From positions 91,939 to 155,938 of the forward strand of contig JALHNM010000006.1 of the NCBI GenBank assembly GCA_022843485.1: a DNA stretch of 64,000 bases, given 5' to 3'. Both the position numbers and the translations under genes were made by a program. Every line of letters starts with the position of its first letter. The first letter of the stretch is position 1. Shown here piece after piece: positions 34,036 through 42,561 of this stretch. This DNA comes from Fimbriimonadaceae bacterium. Lineage in GTDB: Bacteria; Armatimonadota; Fimbriimonadia; Fimbriimonadales; Fimbriimonadaceae. The notes beneath the pieces are model-generated. The model was given only the letters and a program-made list of their open reading frames with translations, did not search any database and was not told where the DNA came from.

Positions 34036-35984
34036 TCCAAGGGCTCCAATCGGAAGTGGGCGCTTCGGGCGGTGGCCCGGAACCACGCCCCGTCCGGGCA
34101 GACGAGCGGGAACCACCACGCCGAAGGGCGGTGGCCCGCCTTCTCGAGACCGCGAGAGGCGACCACGGCGTTTCGGACGAGCTTGAGCCGCGCGAGTTCC
34201 GCCTCAAAGGCGATCGTCCCGCGCAGACTCCGGCCCTGGTCGGCCTCGGGCGAGCTCGCGATGGCGTCCTGCTCGCGCTGGAGCGACCGCCACTCTTCCC
34301 GTGCGGCCGCGGTTCGTCGCAGAGTGTCGGCGACCTGGGCCGCCAACCGATCTCGCTCTTGCCGGTCATCCTCCGAAGGCTGCCGCTCGAAGATGCGGGC
34401 CCTCCAGTGCTCCCCCTTCTCGCGCTCGAGGGCTTGACGTTCGGCCGCGATCGCCTTCAATCGTGCGCTAACCTCCCGCTTTCTGGCCTTGACCTCGGCG
34501 ATCCGGTCGTTGAGCCGACCGACCTGTTCGTGGAGGGCCTCGTACCGGGACGCCAGACAGCTCCACGTGCCGCCCAGCTCCGAGTCCAAGAAGCGGATCA
34601 GGTCCAGAGGTCGCCGCAGCTCGGCGAGCCGGTCGAGCAGGGCCTTCTGGTCGGCCGCGACCTCCCGCCACCGGTCGGCGAAACTACAGCCGCTGAGCTC
34701 GTCGACCCCGAACGGCCGCCGTAGCGGCTCCGGCAACGTGAACCAAGCGCAGCACTCGGCGAGGGCGTCCCAAGGCTCGTACCCCACACGCAGGATCGGG
34801 TGCACCGATACAGGGTAGCCAGCCTCGGCTAGGGCCCGGTGCAGACCCCGGCTCCGGTGGACGTAGCCGCTCGCCCCTTCGTGGAAGACGAACACGAACT
34901 CGGCCGCGAGCATCCCGATCAGGGTCACCGCCTTCCCAACGACCACGCACCCAGGGCCGAACCGCCGTTCCAAGACTGCGGCCAACTCGGCCGCAGTCCG
35001 AGGAGGGGTCTTGTACGAGAACCCGACCGGCGTGGGGGTCATGACGAGCCCACCGCGACTCCCGAGCCGGAGCGTCCCTCGACCGACCCCAGGCACGACG
35101 ACGTCGAACGGCAACGCCCCCACCCCGAACCGTTCCAGCGGGTAGATCTCGGACCCCTCGATGGCCCGGTCGTAAGCCGCCCGGGCCGCCGGCCCACTCA
35201 CCGGGTCGAGGAACAGTTCGAGCAACCGGAACCGCGGCCTGCCCGCCGTCTCCGGAGAGAGGCGCAGGAGCTCCGTGGTCGCCGTCGTCTCGACCCCGAC
35301 CGGCTCGCCCGCCGTATGGTCGTAGAGCGCCGGCAAGAGCCGCCGGTAGTAGTCCCCCAGAGTCAGGGACTCCCGCCCCTCGGCCGCGTCGCACGCGATC
35401 GAGAGCAGCCGCTCCGCGGCCGCAGCCGAAGCCGCCCGGCGGGGACCGGAGAGGAGGCTCAGGCTCTCGTTCACGGCCCACTCGAGGGTGCCGAACAGGG
35501 TCGGGAACAGCGGGGCGAGCGGTTTCTCGGCCGTGACGCGGGGTTGAGGGTTCAGCGAGACGACGCCCCGCCAGCCATAGGCCTCGGTGACCTCGTCCAG
35601 ATACCCCGGCCGCTCCGACTGCACTCGCGAGAGCTTCGCCCCGGCCGCCTGCAGGGCCTCCCTTGTCACGACCGTCTCCGAGCCGAACAGGGACGAGAAC
35701 TCCCCGGCCGCGCTCCAAAGGCCCTTCGTCGTCGTGTCGTTGTGGGGCAGCGACTTAAACCCGCCCTTCTCGCCACGGGCGGTCGATTTGGCGAAGTAGT
35801 CGGTGTCGTGGACGCCCGCCACGAACGCCCGGCTCGACCCCGTCCTCCGCAGGGCGAGGGCGACGGAGGCCTTCATCGGCTCGTCCCAGAAGACGGTCTG
35901 GCCGAGGGCCAGGCACGGCACGCCGGGGGCGAGCCGTTCGAGCTCGCTCAGCGTTTCGACCTGGGAAGGACAGTTGGGCTCCAT
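34032..35984 (-). CDS. Large unknown protein with C-terminal coiled coil
   Basis: A 650-residue cytoplasmic protein I do not recognise. The N-terminal half contains CLALGQTVFWDEPMKASVAL, FVAGVHDTDYFAKS and GFKSLPHNDTTTKGLWSAAG; the middle has FGPGCVVVGKAVTLIGMLAA and FVFVFHEGASGYVHRS, which read like an enzyme core with conserved His/Asp. Residues about 470-600 are strongly charged heptads (RLNDRIAEVKARKREVSARL, QERDRLAAQVADTLRR), a coiled coil. The ATG at 35984 (MEPNCPSQVETLSELERL) is preferred over 36026. It heads the operon with dapF, which it overlaps by 4 bases. Confidence 0.75.
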   Translation of the reverse strand: MEPNCPSQVETLSELERLAPGVPCLALGQTVFWDEPMKASVALALRRTGSSRAFVAGVHDTDYFAKSTARGEKGGFKSLPHNDTTTKGLWSAAGEFSSLFGSETVVTREALQAAGAKLSRVQSERPGYLDEVTEAYGWRGVVSLNPQPRVTAEKPLAPLFPTLFGTLEWAVNESLSLLSGPRRAASAAAAERLLSIACDAAEGRESLTLGDYYRRLLPALYDHTAGEPVGVETTATTELLRLSPETAGRPRFRLLELFLDPVSGPAARAAYDRAIEGSEIYPLERFGVGALPFDVVVPGVGRGTLRLGSRGGLVMTPTPVGFSYKTPPRTAAELAAVLERRFGPGCVVVGKAVTLIGMLAAEFVFVFHEGASGYVHRSRGLHRALAEAGYPVSVHPILRVGYEPWDALAECCAWFTLPEPLRRPFGVDELSGCSFADRWREVAADQKALLDRLAELRRPLDLIRFLDSELGGTWSCLASRYEALHEQVGRLNDRIAEVKARKREVSARLKAIAAERQALEREKGEHWRARIFERQPSEDDRQERDRLAAQVADTLRRTAAAREEWRSLQREQDAIASSPEADQGRSLRGTIAFEAELARLKLVRNAVVASRGLEKAGHRPSAWWFPLVCPDGAWFRATARSAHFRLEPLD

Positions 35985-36196
35985 CGGCGGGGACTGCGAC
36001 GTGCGCCGCCCCCTACGATACGACACCAGGGCGGCTGTCGTGACCGACTTAGGGCCCCAGGTTCGCCGACGGTTCCCGAGGGTCCCGTTCTGAGCGGGGA
36101 TTCCACCCTAGAACCCCTGAAGTTCGCGGGGGCGAGACCCGATAACTTCCCCAGGGAGCCGCGGCGCGAGCTGGGGCACGCCCACTCAACGGGACC

Positions 36197-36469
36197 ATGG
36201 GAGACATCAAGCGCACGGGTAGAGCGGAGCGGGCGGTCAGCATTAGTGTCGCGAGCCGCATCACAGGGGTGGAGGTCCACACTCTGCGCTATTGGGAGCG
36301 CGAGTTCGAGGGCATCCTCAACCCGGCCCGGACCTCCGGCGGCCAGCGTCGCTACCGGCCCGAGGACATCCAGACCGTCTTCCTGCTCCGCCGCCTCCTA
36401 AGGGACGAGATGTTCTCGATCGCTGGCGCCCGCCGGCACCTCGAGCGCACGATGCGCGAGAGCGCTTAG
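36197..36469 (+). CDS. MerR-family regulator, DNA-binding domain only
   Basis: A 90-residue protein with the winged helix-turn-helix of MerR regulators: VASRITGVEVHTLRYWEREF (recognition helix and wing) and QRRYRPEDIQTVFLLRRLL. It ends after the first linker helices, without a metal or drug-binding domain, like the short MerR_1-type proteins found near cell-division or heat-shock genes. It is divergent from the 650-residue gene and upstream of the GYF_2/TM2 gene. Confidence 0.88.
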   Translation: MGDIKRTGRAERAVSISVASRITGVEVHTLRYWEREFEGILNPARTSGGQRRYRPEDIQTVFLLRRLLRDEMFSIAGARRHLERTMRESA

Positions 36470-36546
36470 GCCCGTCAGGGCCCGCGGCCTACGTTCGCCG
36501 CAACCGTCCGTCAGAATAAGGCGTCATCAGTGGGTGACGACCGGCC

Positions 36547-37170
36547 ATGAACGACCCCCAGACCGCGGAGTGGTACTACGTCGGCCATTACGGCCAACTC
36601 GGCCCGCTCACGACCGACCAAATGGCCGAGCTCAGTCGGGACGGGGTCGTGATGCCCGACACGTACGTGTGGCGCCCGAACCAAGGGGACTGGCTCCCCG
36701 CCGTGGAGGTCGCCGAGCTAAGGCGGTTCCTCCAGGCGAGCGAGGCGAACCTCTTGCCGCCGCCTCCGCCGCCCGCCCGGCGGGCCGGACAGCCCCTCTC
36801 CCCGGGGCCGGTACCACCGGTCACACCGGCTGCGGCGAGGGTCGACGTGGGCTCGCTCGGTGCCTACGGCCCCGGGCCGATGGGCGTCCCGGGCAGCTTT
36901 AGCCAACCCCTCACCCCGCCGCAACCCTACGGCTGGGGCTCGATCGAAGCGGGGATCCCCAAGAGCGACAAGAACGTCACGATGGCGGGCCTCCTGAACC
37001 TGATCCCTGGGGTCGGCCGCTTCTACCTCGGTTACGCCGCCCACGGGGCCCTCCAGATGGTGACCGCGTTCCTCTGCGGCGTCGGTTTCCTTTGGTCCAT
37101 CCTGGACGGGATCTACATCTTGGCGGGCGGGGTCAAGTACGACGGCTACGGTCGGCGACTCGGAGACTGA
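36547..37170 (+). CDS. GYF_2 (DUF4339) and TM2 domain membrane protein
   Basis: A 207-residue protein with an N-terminal GYF_2 domain (about 8-58, WYYVGHYGQLGPLTTDQM, VWRPNQGDWLPAVEV), a Pro/Gly-rich linker (70-130) and a C-terminal TM2 domain of two helices (about 140-195, VTMAGLLNLIPGVGRFYLGY, LCGVGFLWSILDGIYIL). GYF_2 probably binds proline-rich peptides and TM2 anchors it in the membrane. Such proteins are common in planctomycetes and related phyla, with unknown specific roles. Confidence 0.88.
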   Translation: MNDPQTAEWYYVGHYGQLGPLTTDQMAELSRDGVVMPDTYVWRPNQGDWLPAVEVAELRRFLQASEANLLPPPPPPARRAGQPLSPGPVPPVTPAAARVDVGSLGAYGPGPMGVPGSFSQPLTPPQPYGWGSIEAGIPKSDKNVTMAGLLNLIPGVGRFYLGYAAHGALQMVTAFLCGVGFLWSILDGIYILAGGVKYDGYGRRLGD

Positions 37171-37218
37171 GGCCCTCGTTCCAATCGGGGCCCCGGACCG
37201 TCTAGGATTCAGACGCGC

Positions 37219-37761
37219 ATGCGCCACGGGCTCTTCCTCCTCGTCACCCTCCTTATCGCCGCCGTCTCGTTCGGTCAGGCCCGCCCAGGCCCCGGCGAGA
37301 CGTTCATGGTCGTGCGGGTGAAGGACCGGGGCGAGGTCGCGATCCGGTTGTACACGGATAAAGCCCCCAAGACGACCGCCCGGGTCATCGCCCTCGTGGG
37401 CCAAGGGTTCTACAACGGCCAGCGGTTCCACAAGGTCGTCACGCGGCCGAAGCCGTTCCTCGTCCAGGTCGGAGACCCTGGTTCACGCAGCCGGCCCCTC
37501 GAGGAGGTCGGAGGCGGGGGCACCGGCCAACGAGTGCCCTACGAGGACACCGGTTTGCCGAACGACGAGGGGATGGTCGGGCTCTCGACGCTTCCCAACG
37601 ACCGCGACTCCGGCGACTCCCAGTTCTACGTCCTTCTCGGCCCCGCCCGGTTCTTGGACGGCAGCTACACCGTCTTCGGCCGGGTCGTCTCGGGGATGGA
37701 CGTGGTCCGGGCGATCCAGCTCGGGGACGTGGTGACCGACGTCTCGATCGTCCGGGGCTGA
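37219..37761 (+). CDS. Exported cyclophilin-type peptidyl-prolyl isomerase
   Basis: A 180-residue protein with a signal peptide (MRHGLFLLVTLLIAAVSFGQ) and a cyclophilin domain: GEVAIRLYTDKAPKTTARVI, FYNGQRFHKVV, GDPGSRS, and DSQFYVLLGPARFLDGSYTVFG shortened here as SQFYVLLG and LDGSYTVFGRVV. The active-site Arg-Phe-His of cyclophilins is present as RFHKV. It would assist proline isomerisation in the periplasm. Its TGA stop overlaps the next ATG (37759-37763), so it is coupled to the permease genes. Confidence 0.92.
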   Translation: MRHGLFLLVTLLIAAVSFGQARPGPGETFMVVRVKDRGEVAIRLYTDKAPKTTARVIALVGQGFYNGQRFHKVVTRPKPFLVQVGDPGSRSRPLEEVGGGGTGQRVPYEDTGLPNDEGMVGLSTLPNDRDSGDSQFYVLLGPARFLDGSYTVFGRVVSGMDVVRAIQLGDVVTDVSIVRG

Positions 37762-38729
37762 TGGGCGGCTCGCCTCCGGTCAAGGCCCTCCGCCAAGTCT
37801 TCTCACGCCTGCTGGCCGGACTTCTGAGCCTCCTCTTCGTCTCGTTCGTGACGTTTCTGGTCGGCGAGCTGGCCCCCGGCGACGCCGCCATGGCCCGGGC
37901 CGGGGACAAGGCCACGCCCGAGGCGATCCAGCGGATCCGGGTCGAGATGGGCCTTGACCGACCCTGGCCGGAACGCTACGTGAGGTTCGTCGCCGACGCG
38001 GCCCGGGGCGACTTCGGCCGCAGCTACCAGGGCACACGAGAGCCGGTCGCCGACATCGTGGCCCGGGCCCTGCCGCTGACGGCCAAGGTCGCGACCCTCG
38101 CCATCCTCCTCGCCGCCGCGGTCGGGATCGTTCTGGGCACGCTGGCCGCGGTCTACGAGCATCGCTTCGTCGACCGGGCCGCACTTTCGCTCAGCACGCT
38201 AGGCGTTACAGTGCCGAACTTCGTCCTCATCCCGATCCTGCAGTACGTCTTCGCGCTCCAACTCGACTACTTGCCGCTCGACTACGACCCCCGTCTCCCC
38301 GCGCCGGAGATCTACTACCTGGTGCTGCCCGTGGTCGTGATGGCGGCCCGGCCCATGGCGATGCTGGCCCGCCTCACCCGGGCGAGCATGATCGAGACGC
38401 TGCAGCAGGAGTTCGTCAAGCTCGCGACGGCCAAGGGCGTCCCGAAGTGGCGGCTCTACACCGTCCACGCCCTGCGCAACGCGATCCTCCCCGTGGTGAC
38501 GGCGGTCGGCAGCTCGTTCGGGATCCTCCTGACCGGCTCGTTCATCACCGAGACCGCGTTCTCGATCCCGGGGCTTGGGCGCGAGGCGATCAACGCGATC
38601 CAGCGGCGCGACACGCCCGTCCTCCTCGCCATCGTCCTCGTCACGGGGGCGCTCTTCATCCTCGTCAACCTCATCGTCGACGCCGTCACGCCCCTACTCG
38701 ACCCCCGGGTCCGGGAGTCACAGCTTTGA
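37761..38729 (+). CDS. DppB/OppB-type peptide ABC transporter permease
   Basis: A 322-residue inner-membrane permease. It has an N-terminal helix (LLSLLFVSFVTFLVGELAPG), the PGDAAMARAGDKATPEAIQR segment, then five more helices and the coupling loop LARLTRASMIETLQQEFVKLATAKGV quoted as RASMIETLQQEFVK, typical of OppB/DppB. It would import di- or oligopeptides with the permease just after it. ATPase and binding-protein genes are not adjacent; an OppD-like ATPase lies at 56279. Confidence 0.93.
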   Translation: MGGSPPVKALRQVFSRLLAGLLSLLFVSFVTFLVGELAPGDAAMARAGDKATPEAIQRIRVEMGLDRPWPERYVRFVADAARGDFGRSYQGTREPVADIVARALPLTAKVATLAILLAAAVGIVLGTLAAVYEHRFVDRAALSLSTLGVTVPNFVLIPILQYVFALQLDYLPLDYDPRLPAPEIYYLVLPVVVMAARPMAMLARLTRASMIETLQQEFVKLATAKGVPKWRLYTVHALRNAILPVVTAVGSSFGILLTGSFITETAFSIPGLGREAINAIQRRDTPVLLAIVLVTGALFILVNLIVDAVTPLLDPRVRESQL

Positions 38730-39526
38730 GGCGGGACTGGCTGTTCTGGGCGGGGGTGGGCTACCTGACCCTGCTCGTCCTGTTCGCGGTCTTCGGGCCG
38801 ATGCTGCGCTATGACCCCAACACGCCGGTCGGACGGCCGTTCCTGGAGCCGTCCGCCCAGTTCTGGCTTGGGACCGACCAACAGGGGCGCGACATCGTCG
38901 CGAGGCTGGCGGCCGGAGCCCGGGTATCGCTCATCGTCGGCCTCACGGTGCAGGCCGTCTCGCTGCTCGTGGGCGTGGTCGTCGGGGTGCTCGGCGTGTT
39001 TGGGCCCCGGTGGGTGGCGGGCCCTTTGATGCGGCTCACGGACGCCATGTTCGCCTTCCCCGATATCCTTCTCGCCATCCTCATCGTCGGGGCGGTCGGC
39101 ATGGGTCTGCTCCCGGTCGTTGTGGCCCTCTCGATCACGGCCTGGCCCGCGGTCGCGAGGCTGGTCCGCACCCAGGTCGCCTCGATCAAGGACCGGGAGT
39201 TCTTCGTGGCGTCCCAAGCGCTCGGGGCCCCGACCCACCACCTCGTCCTGCGCCACGTCCTTCCCCACCTCTGGGGCATCCTGCTGGCGGTCTCGATGGT
39301 CGACGTCGCGGGCACGATCCTCGCCGAGAGCGCGCTGAGCTTCCTCGGGATCGGCGTCCAGGCTCCCGACGCGAGCTGGGGGAGCATGATCAACGCGGGC
39401 CGTCCAGAGATGGTTTCCCACCCCCTTCTGATCCTGTGGCCCTGCCTCCTGCTCTCGGCGACGATCTTCGCGCTCAACTTCGTGGGCGACGGCTTGCGGA
39501 CGCTCGCCGACCCCCGTTCGCGCTAG
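38726..39526 (+). CDS. DppC/OppC-type peptide ABC transporter permease
   Basis: A 266-residue permease partner of the DppB-like protein. It shows the family signatures FWLGTDQQGRDIVARLAAGA, VSLIVGLTVQAVSLLVGVV, the coupling loop RTQVASIKDREFFVASQALG, and a C-terminal ESALSFLGIGVQAPDASWG. The start is a TTG at 38726 overlapping the previous stop as TTGA; no ATG gives a full first helix. Its TAG stop overlaps the stop of the convergent S41 protease gene in the palindrome CTAG (39523-39526). Confidence 0.93.
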   Translation: MRRDWLFWAGVGYLTLLVLFAVFGPMLRYDPNTPVGRPFLEPSAQFWLGTDQQGRDIVARLAAGARVSLIVGLTVQAVSLLVGVVVGVLGVFGPRWVAGPLMRLTDAMFAFPDILLAILIVGAVGMGLLPVVVALSITAWPAVARLVRTQVASIKDREFFVASQALGAPTHHLVLRHVLPHLWGILLAVSMVDVAGTILAESALSFLGIGVQAPDASWGSMINAGRPEMVSHPLLILWPCLLLSATIFALNFVGDGLRTLADPRSR

Positions 39527-40848
39527 ACCGTCCAGCCGCCGCCGGCTCCCCCCGCGACGGGGCGGCCGGGGGCAGGGGCTGGATCGAGGAAGGCCGTCGG
39601 CCGGGCGCGGTCACGGATGAGCTCGATCGCCTTCTTGAGTTGGGGGTCCTTCTCCGGGTCACCGAACACCATCGGTTTGAGCGGGTCCGGCGTCACGGTG
39701 ACGTCCGGCTTGAGCCCGCCGCTTACGTACTCGCCGTCCTCGTCGACCTTGCGACTGAGGTCCTTGCCCGAGGGCAGGTAGTACTTGGCGATCGTGACCT
39801 TCGCGCTCGAGAGGTCAAGGAGGGTGAACACGTTCTGCACGGACGCCTTCCCGTAGGTGTGCTCGCCGACGAGAGTGGCCCGCTTGTACTCCTGCATGAC
39901 CCCGGCGAAGATCTCGGCCGCGCTCGCCGACGCCTCGTTGACCAGGATCATCACCGGAACGTTGAGCTTGGCGCTCCGGCCTCCCGGGCTCGTGACGAAC
40001 TGCTCGTTCCCGCCGCGCATGCGCATCCGGACGACGACCTTGTCCTCGACGAACCGACCGACGAGTTCGGCGGCCGCGTCGAGCAGGCCCCCGGGGTTGT
40101 TGCGCAGGTCGATGACGAGGCCTTGGGGCCGCTGGGCCGAGACCTCCTTGAGGGCGAGGTCGAATTGGGCCGGGGTGGGCTGGGCGAACTGGCTCACGTT
40201 GACGTAGCCGATCCGGGTGCCTTCGAGCATCCGGCCCTCCGCGGTGGGCACCACGACGACGGCCCGCTTGATCTCGACCTCGATCGGACTCGGGGTGCCA
40301 GAGCGGACGACCCTGATGCGGACGTCCGTGCCTTCCTTGCCGCGGATGCGCGAGACGATGTCGTCCGTGTCCATGCCCGCCGTGACCTTGTCGTCGACGC
40401 CAATGATGACGTCGCCCGGCTTGAGGCCGGCCCGGTCGGCAGGGGCGTTCTTGAAGACGCTCCCGATCCGGGCCCCGAGCGGGTCCGCCCCAAGCCGGGC
40501 CCCGATGCCGACGAAGTCACCCTTCGTCTCGAGCTTGAGCTGGGCGGCGTCCTGGGGCTGCAGGAAGTTCGTGTGCGGGTCGCCTAACGCCCCGAACATT
40601 CCCTCCATCGCGGCGTACTTGAGCTGGTCGGGGGCGATCTGACGGCGGTAGTTGGAGAGGATGAGCGAATAGTTCGCCTTGAAGATCTCGGTCGGAGTCT
40701 CTAGAGGCGCCCTCGAACTCGAGACGAGACCCTGGAGGCTCATCGGGCTCGGGGAGCGGCCGGCGACAATGTCGCGCCACGCGAACCCGACCACGAACGT
40801 CCCGCCGAGGACGGCCAAGAACGCGGCCACACGGAGCACGGTCTTCAT
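39523..40848 (-). CDS. ctpA: S41 C-terminal processing protease (CtpA-type)
   Basis: A 441-residue exported serine protease. A membrane anchor or signal (VAAFLAVLGGTFVVGFAW) is followed by an N-terminal helical part, a PDZ domain (about 112-195, GIGARLG, GLKPGDVIIGVDD) and the S41 catalytic domain. The catalytic serine is Ser309 in VNEASASAAEI and the general base is Lys334 in GEHTYGKAS, 25 residues apart as in E. coli Tsp; DLRNNPGG is also intact. It cleaves the C-terminus of periplasmic proteins. It overlaps by 4 bases a degenerate S41 protein encoded just upstream. Confidence 0.93.
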   Translation of the reverse strand: MKTVLRVAAFLAVLGGTFVVGFAWRDIVAGRSPSPMSLQGLVSSSRAPLETPTEIFKANYSLILSNYRRQIAPDQLKYAAMEGMFGALGDPHTNFLQPQDAAQLKLETKGDFVGIGARLGADPLGARIGSVFKNAPADRAGLKPGDVIIGVDDKVTAGMDTDDIVSRIRGKEGTDVRIRVVRSGTPSPIEVEIKRAVVVVPTAEGRMLEGTRIGYVNVSQFAQPTPAQFDLALKEVSAQRPQGLVIDLRNNPGGLLDAAAELVGRFVEDKVVVRMRMRGGNEQFVTSPGGRSAKLNVPVMILVNEASASAAEIFAGVMQEYKRATLVGEHTYGKASVQNVFTLLDLSSAKVTIAKYYLPSGKDLSRKVDEDGEYVSGGLKPDVTVTPDPLKPMVFGDPEKDPQLKKAIELIRDRARPTAFLDPAPAPGRPVAGGAGGGWTV

Positions 40849-42092
40849 CGCGCGACCCCCTTGGCCTGGAACACACCGGTCGCCAACGTGTAGGCGCTTC
40901 CGTCCGGCAATGGGACGAGGTCGAGCCACACGGGTTCGCCCGCGGTCTTGCCCTCTAAAGTCGTTCCCGGCACGGTGGCGAGGGCGAGGGCCAAAATCTC
41001 CGCCGCTCCCCGGGTGCTCGAGTCCACGAGCACCCGCAGCGGGCGAGGGGTCGATACGCCTTCAGGCAGCGTCAACGTCCGAGGTTCCCCGACCCGGTCG
41101 TTGGCGAGCACTCCGTACGTCCCCGCCGGGGCGAGTTGGGCGAGGACGGCCTTGACCTCGGACGAGTCGCCGATAGACCCTTGCCGAAGGTCGAGTGTCG
41201 TAATAGGCCGGTCCTTCGTAGCCTTGGCGAGGGCGTCGGCCGCCCCCTTGAAGAGTCGCAGCGAGACCGTCCCGTCGGCCCCGACCTGCACCGTCGGCAC
41301 CTTGGTCAGGGCGGTCACGAGGCTCCCTTTCAACTTCTCGGCCCCCCGTGACCACTCGAGTTCGACCGTCTTCCCTGCCCCCGAGGTCAGCACCTCGCGC
41401 GCCCGACCTGGGCTCATCGTGGCCCGGGCCTTCGCCTGGAACTCGGACCGGATCCGGTCGGCCTCGGGCGTGTCCCCTTTGCCTTCGACCGTGGCTTTCT
41501 GGAGATCGCGCAGAGCCTTGATCTCGGCCGAGGCGATGAGCCAACGCCCGTTGACGCGCTCGATGCGGTCCCCAACCTTCAGCCCCGCCTTCTCGCCAGG
41601 GCCCCCGGGGGCGACCATCGCGACCCGGAGTTCGGGGAGGAGGAGCAGCGGGTCGGCCGGGCGCCCCTTCTCTTGGGCCTTCTTCAGTTCCGCCTCGTCG
41701 AAGTCGAACCGGACCTCGATCCCGGCGCCGCCGAATTCGCCTTGGAGGGACTTCTCGTGCTCAACGGCCTGTTCGGCGTCCATGAACTGGGAATGGGGGT
41801 CGAGGAGCGAACCGATCATGCCCCGAACCGAGCCGACCGCAAGCTTGCGCTCATCGGAGATCGGATCGACGTACTCCCGTTCTAGGAGCTGCATCAGCTC
41901 GTAGAAGAACCGGGTTTCCGAAACGGTCTGGGCTTGGCCGGTCGAGGCCACGACTCCCGAGACCTCCAGGCTCGCCTGGCGACCGACCGGCCCCATGTCC
42001 CGGGCCGCACGCAACGACCCCCCCGCCAAGAAGGAGAGGGCAAGGCTCACCACCGCCCCCGTCAGGAGCACGGTCTTTGACATCGACGGCAT
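40845..42092 (-). CDS. S41-like protein with lost catalytic residues
   Basis: A 415-residue exported protein with the CtpA layout: membrane anchor (TVLLTGAVVSLALSFLAG), YELMQLLEREYVDPISDERK, a diverged PDZ (about 120-185, APGGPGEKAGLKVGDRIERV) and an S41-type C-terminal domain. At the catalytic positions the usual SASAxEI is TRGAAEI (serine to glycine at 362), the TxGK lysine is replaced (GKTAGEP), and DLRxNxGG reads DLRQGSIGD. It is therefore probably inactive as a protease. Being coupled by 4 bases to the intact CtpA gene, it may be an adaptor or regulator of it; that is inference. Confidence 0.85.
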   Translation of the reverse strand: MPSMSKTVLLTGAVVSLALSFLAGGSLRAARDMGPVGRQASLEVSGVVASTGQAQTVSETRFFYELMQLLEREYVDPISDERKLAVGSVRGMIGSLLDPHSQFMDAEQAVEHEKSLQGEFGGAGIEVRFDFDEAELKKAQEKGRPADPLLLLPELRVAMVAPGGPGEKAGLKVGDRIERVNGRWLIASAEIKALRDLQKATVEGKGDTPEADRIRSEFQAKARATMSPGRAREVLTSGAGKTVELEWSRGAEKLKGSLVTALTKVPTVQVGADGTVSLRLFKGAADALAKATKDRPITTLDLRQGSIGDSSEVKAVLAQLAPAGTYGVLANDRVGEPRTLTLPEGVSTPRPLRVLVDSSTRGAAEILALALATVPGTTLEGKTAGEPVWLDLVPLPDGSAYTLATGVFQAKGVAR

Positions 42093-42093
42093 C

Positions 42094-42561
42094 TCAGTCC
42101 TCAGTATCTACCATTCCCGGACACGAGGCGTTCCTGTCCAGCAGGTGGACCCGGTTCTCGTGTCGAGGGGCTGGATCGGGCTCGGTGGACAGGAAGGCCC
42201 GGAGGCACTCGATCGCTCGGGCCTCGGGGATGAGACGGGCCCCGAGGCACAGCACGTTCGCATGGTTATGCAGTCGGGCGAGCTGGGCCGACTCCTCGCT
42301 GTGGCAGAGGGCCGCCCGCACCCCCCGGAACCGGTTCGCCCGAATGCTCACACCGATCCCCGAACCGCAGACGAGCACCCCGAGGTCGGCTCGGCCCTCA
42401 AGGACCTCACACGCGACGGCGTCGGCGGCGTGGGGGTAGTCGTAAGCGTCCTCGCTCGGGGCCCCGTGGTGGGCGACCTCATGGCCCAGTCGCCCTGCCT
42501 CCTCAGCCAAGGCCTGGCGGAGGGCGAACCCGGCGTGGTCGGAGGCGAGGGCGAGCCTCAC
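42094..42561 (-). CDS. rpiB: Ribose-5-phosphate isomerase B
   Basis: A 155-residue sugar-phosphate isomerase interconverting ribose 5-phosphate and ribulose 5-phosphate in the pentose phosphate pathway. MRLALASDHAGFALR, DYPHAADAV, the catalytic cysteine in LVCGSGIGVSIRAN, ALCHSEESAQLARLHNHANV and LCLGARLI are all characteristic of RpiB/LacAB proteins. It overlaps the HEAT-repeat gene by 4 bases and stops one base before the start of the degenerate S41 gene. Confidence 0.95.
   Translation of the reverse strand: MRLALASDHAGFALRQALAEEAGRLGHEVAHHGAPSEDAYDYPHAADAVACEVLEGRADLGVLVCGSGIGVSIRANRFRGVRAALCHSEESAQLARLHNHANVLCLGARLIPEARAIECLRAFLSTEPDPAPRHENRVHLLDRNASCPGMVDTED

Noticed and set aside
42102..42109. 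A -10-like sequence before the degenerate S41 gene
   Set aside because: It lies in the 3' end of rpiB inside a tightly packed operon; a separate promoter there is not supported.
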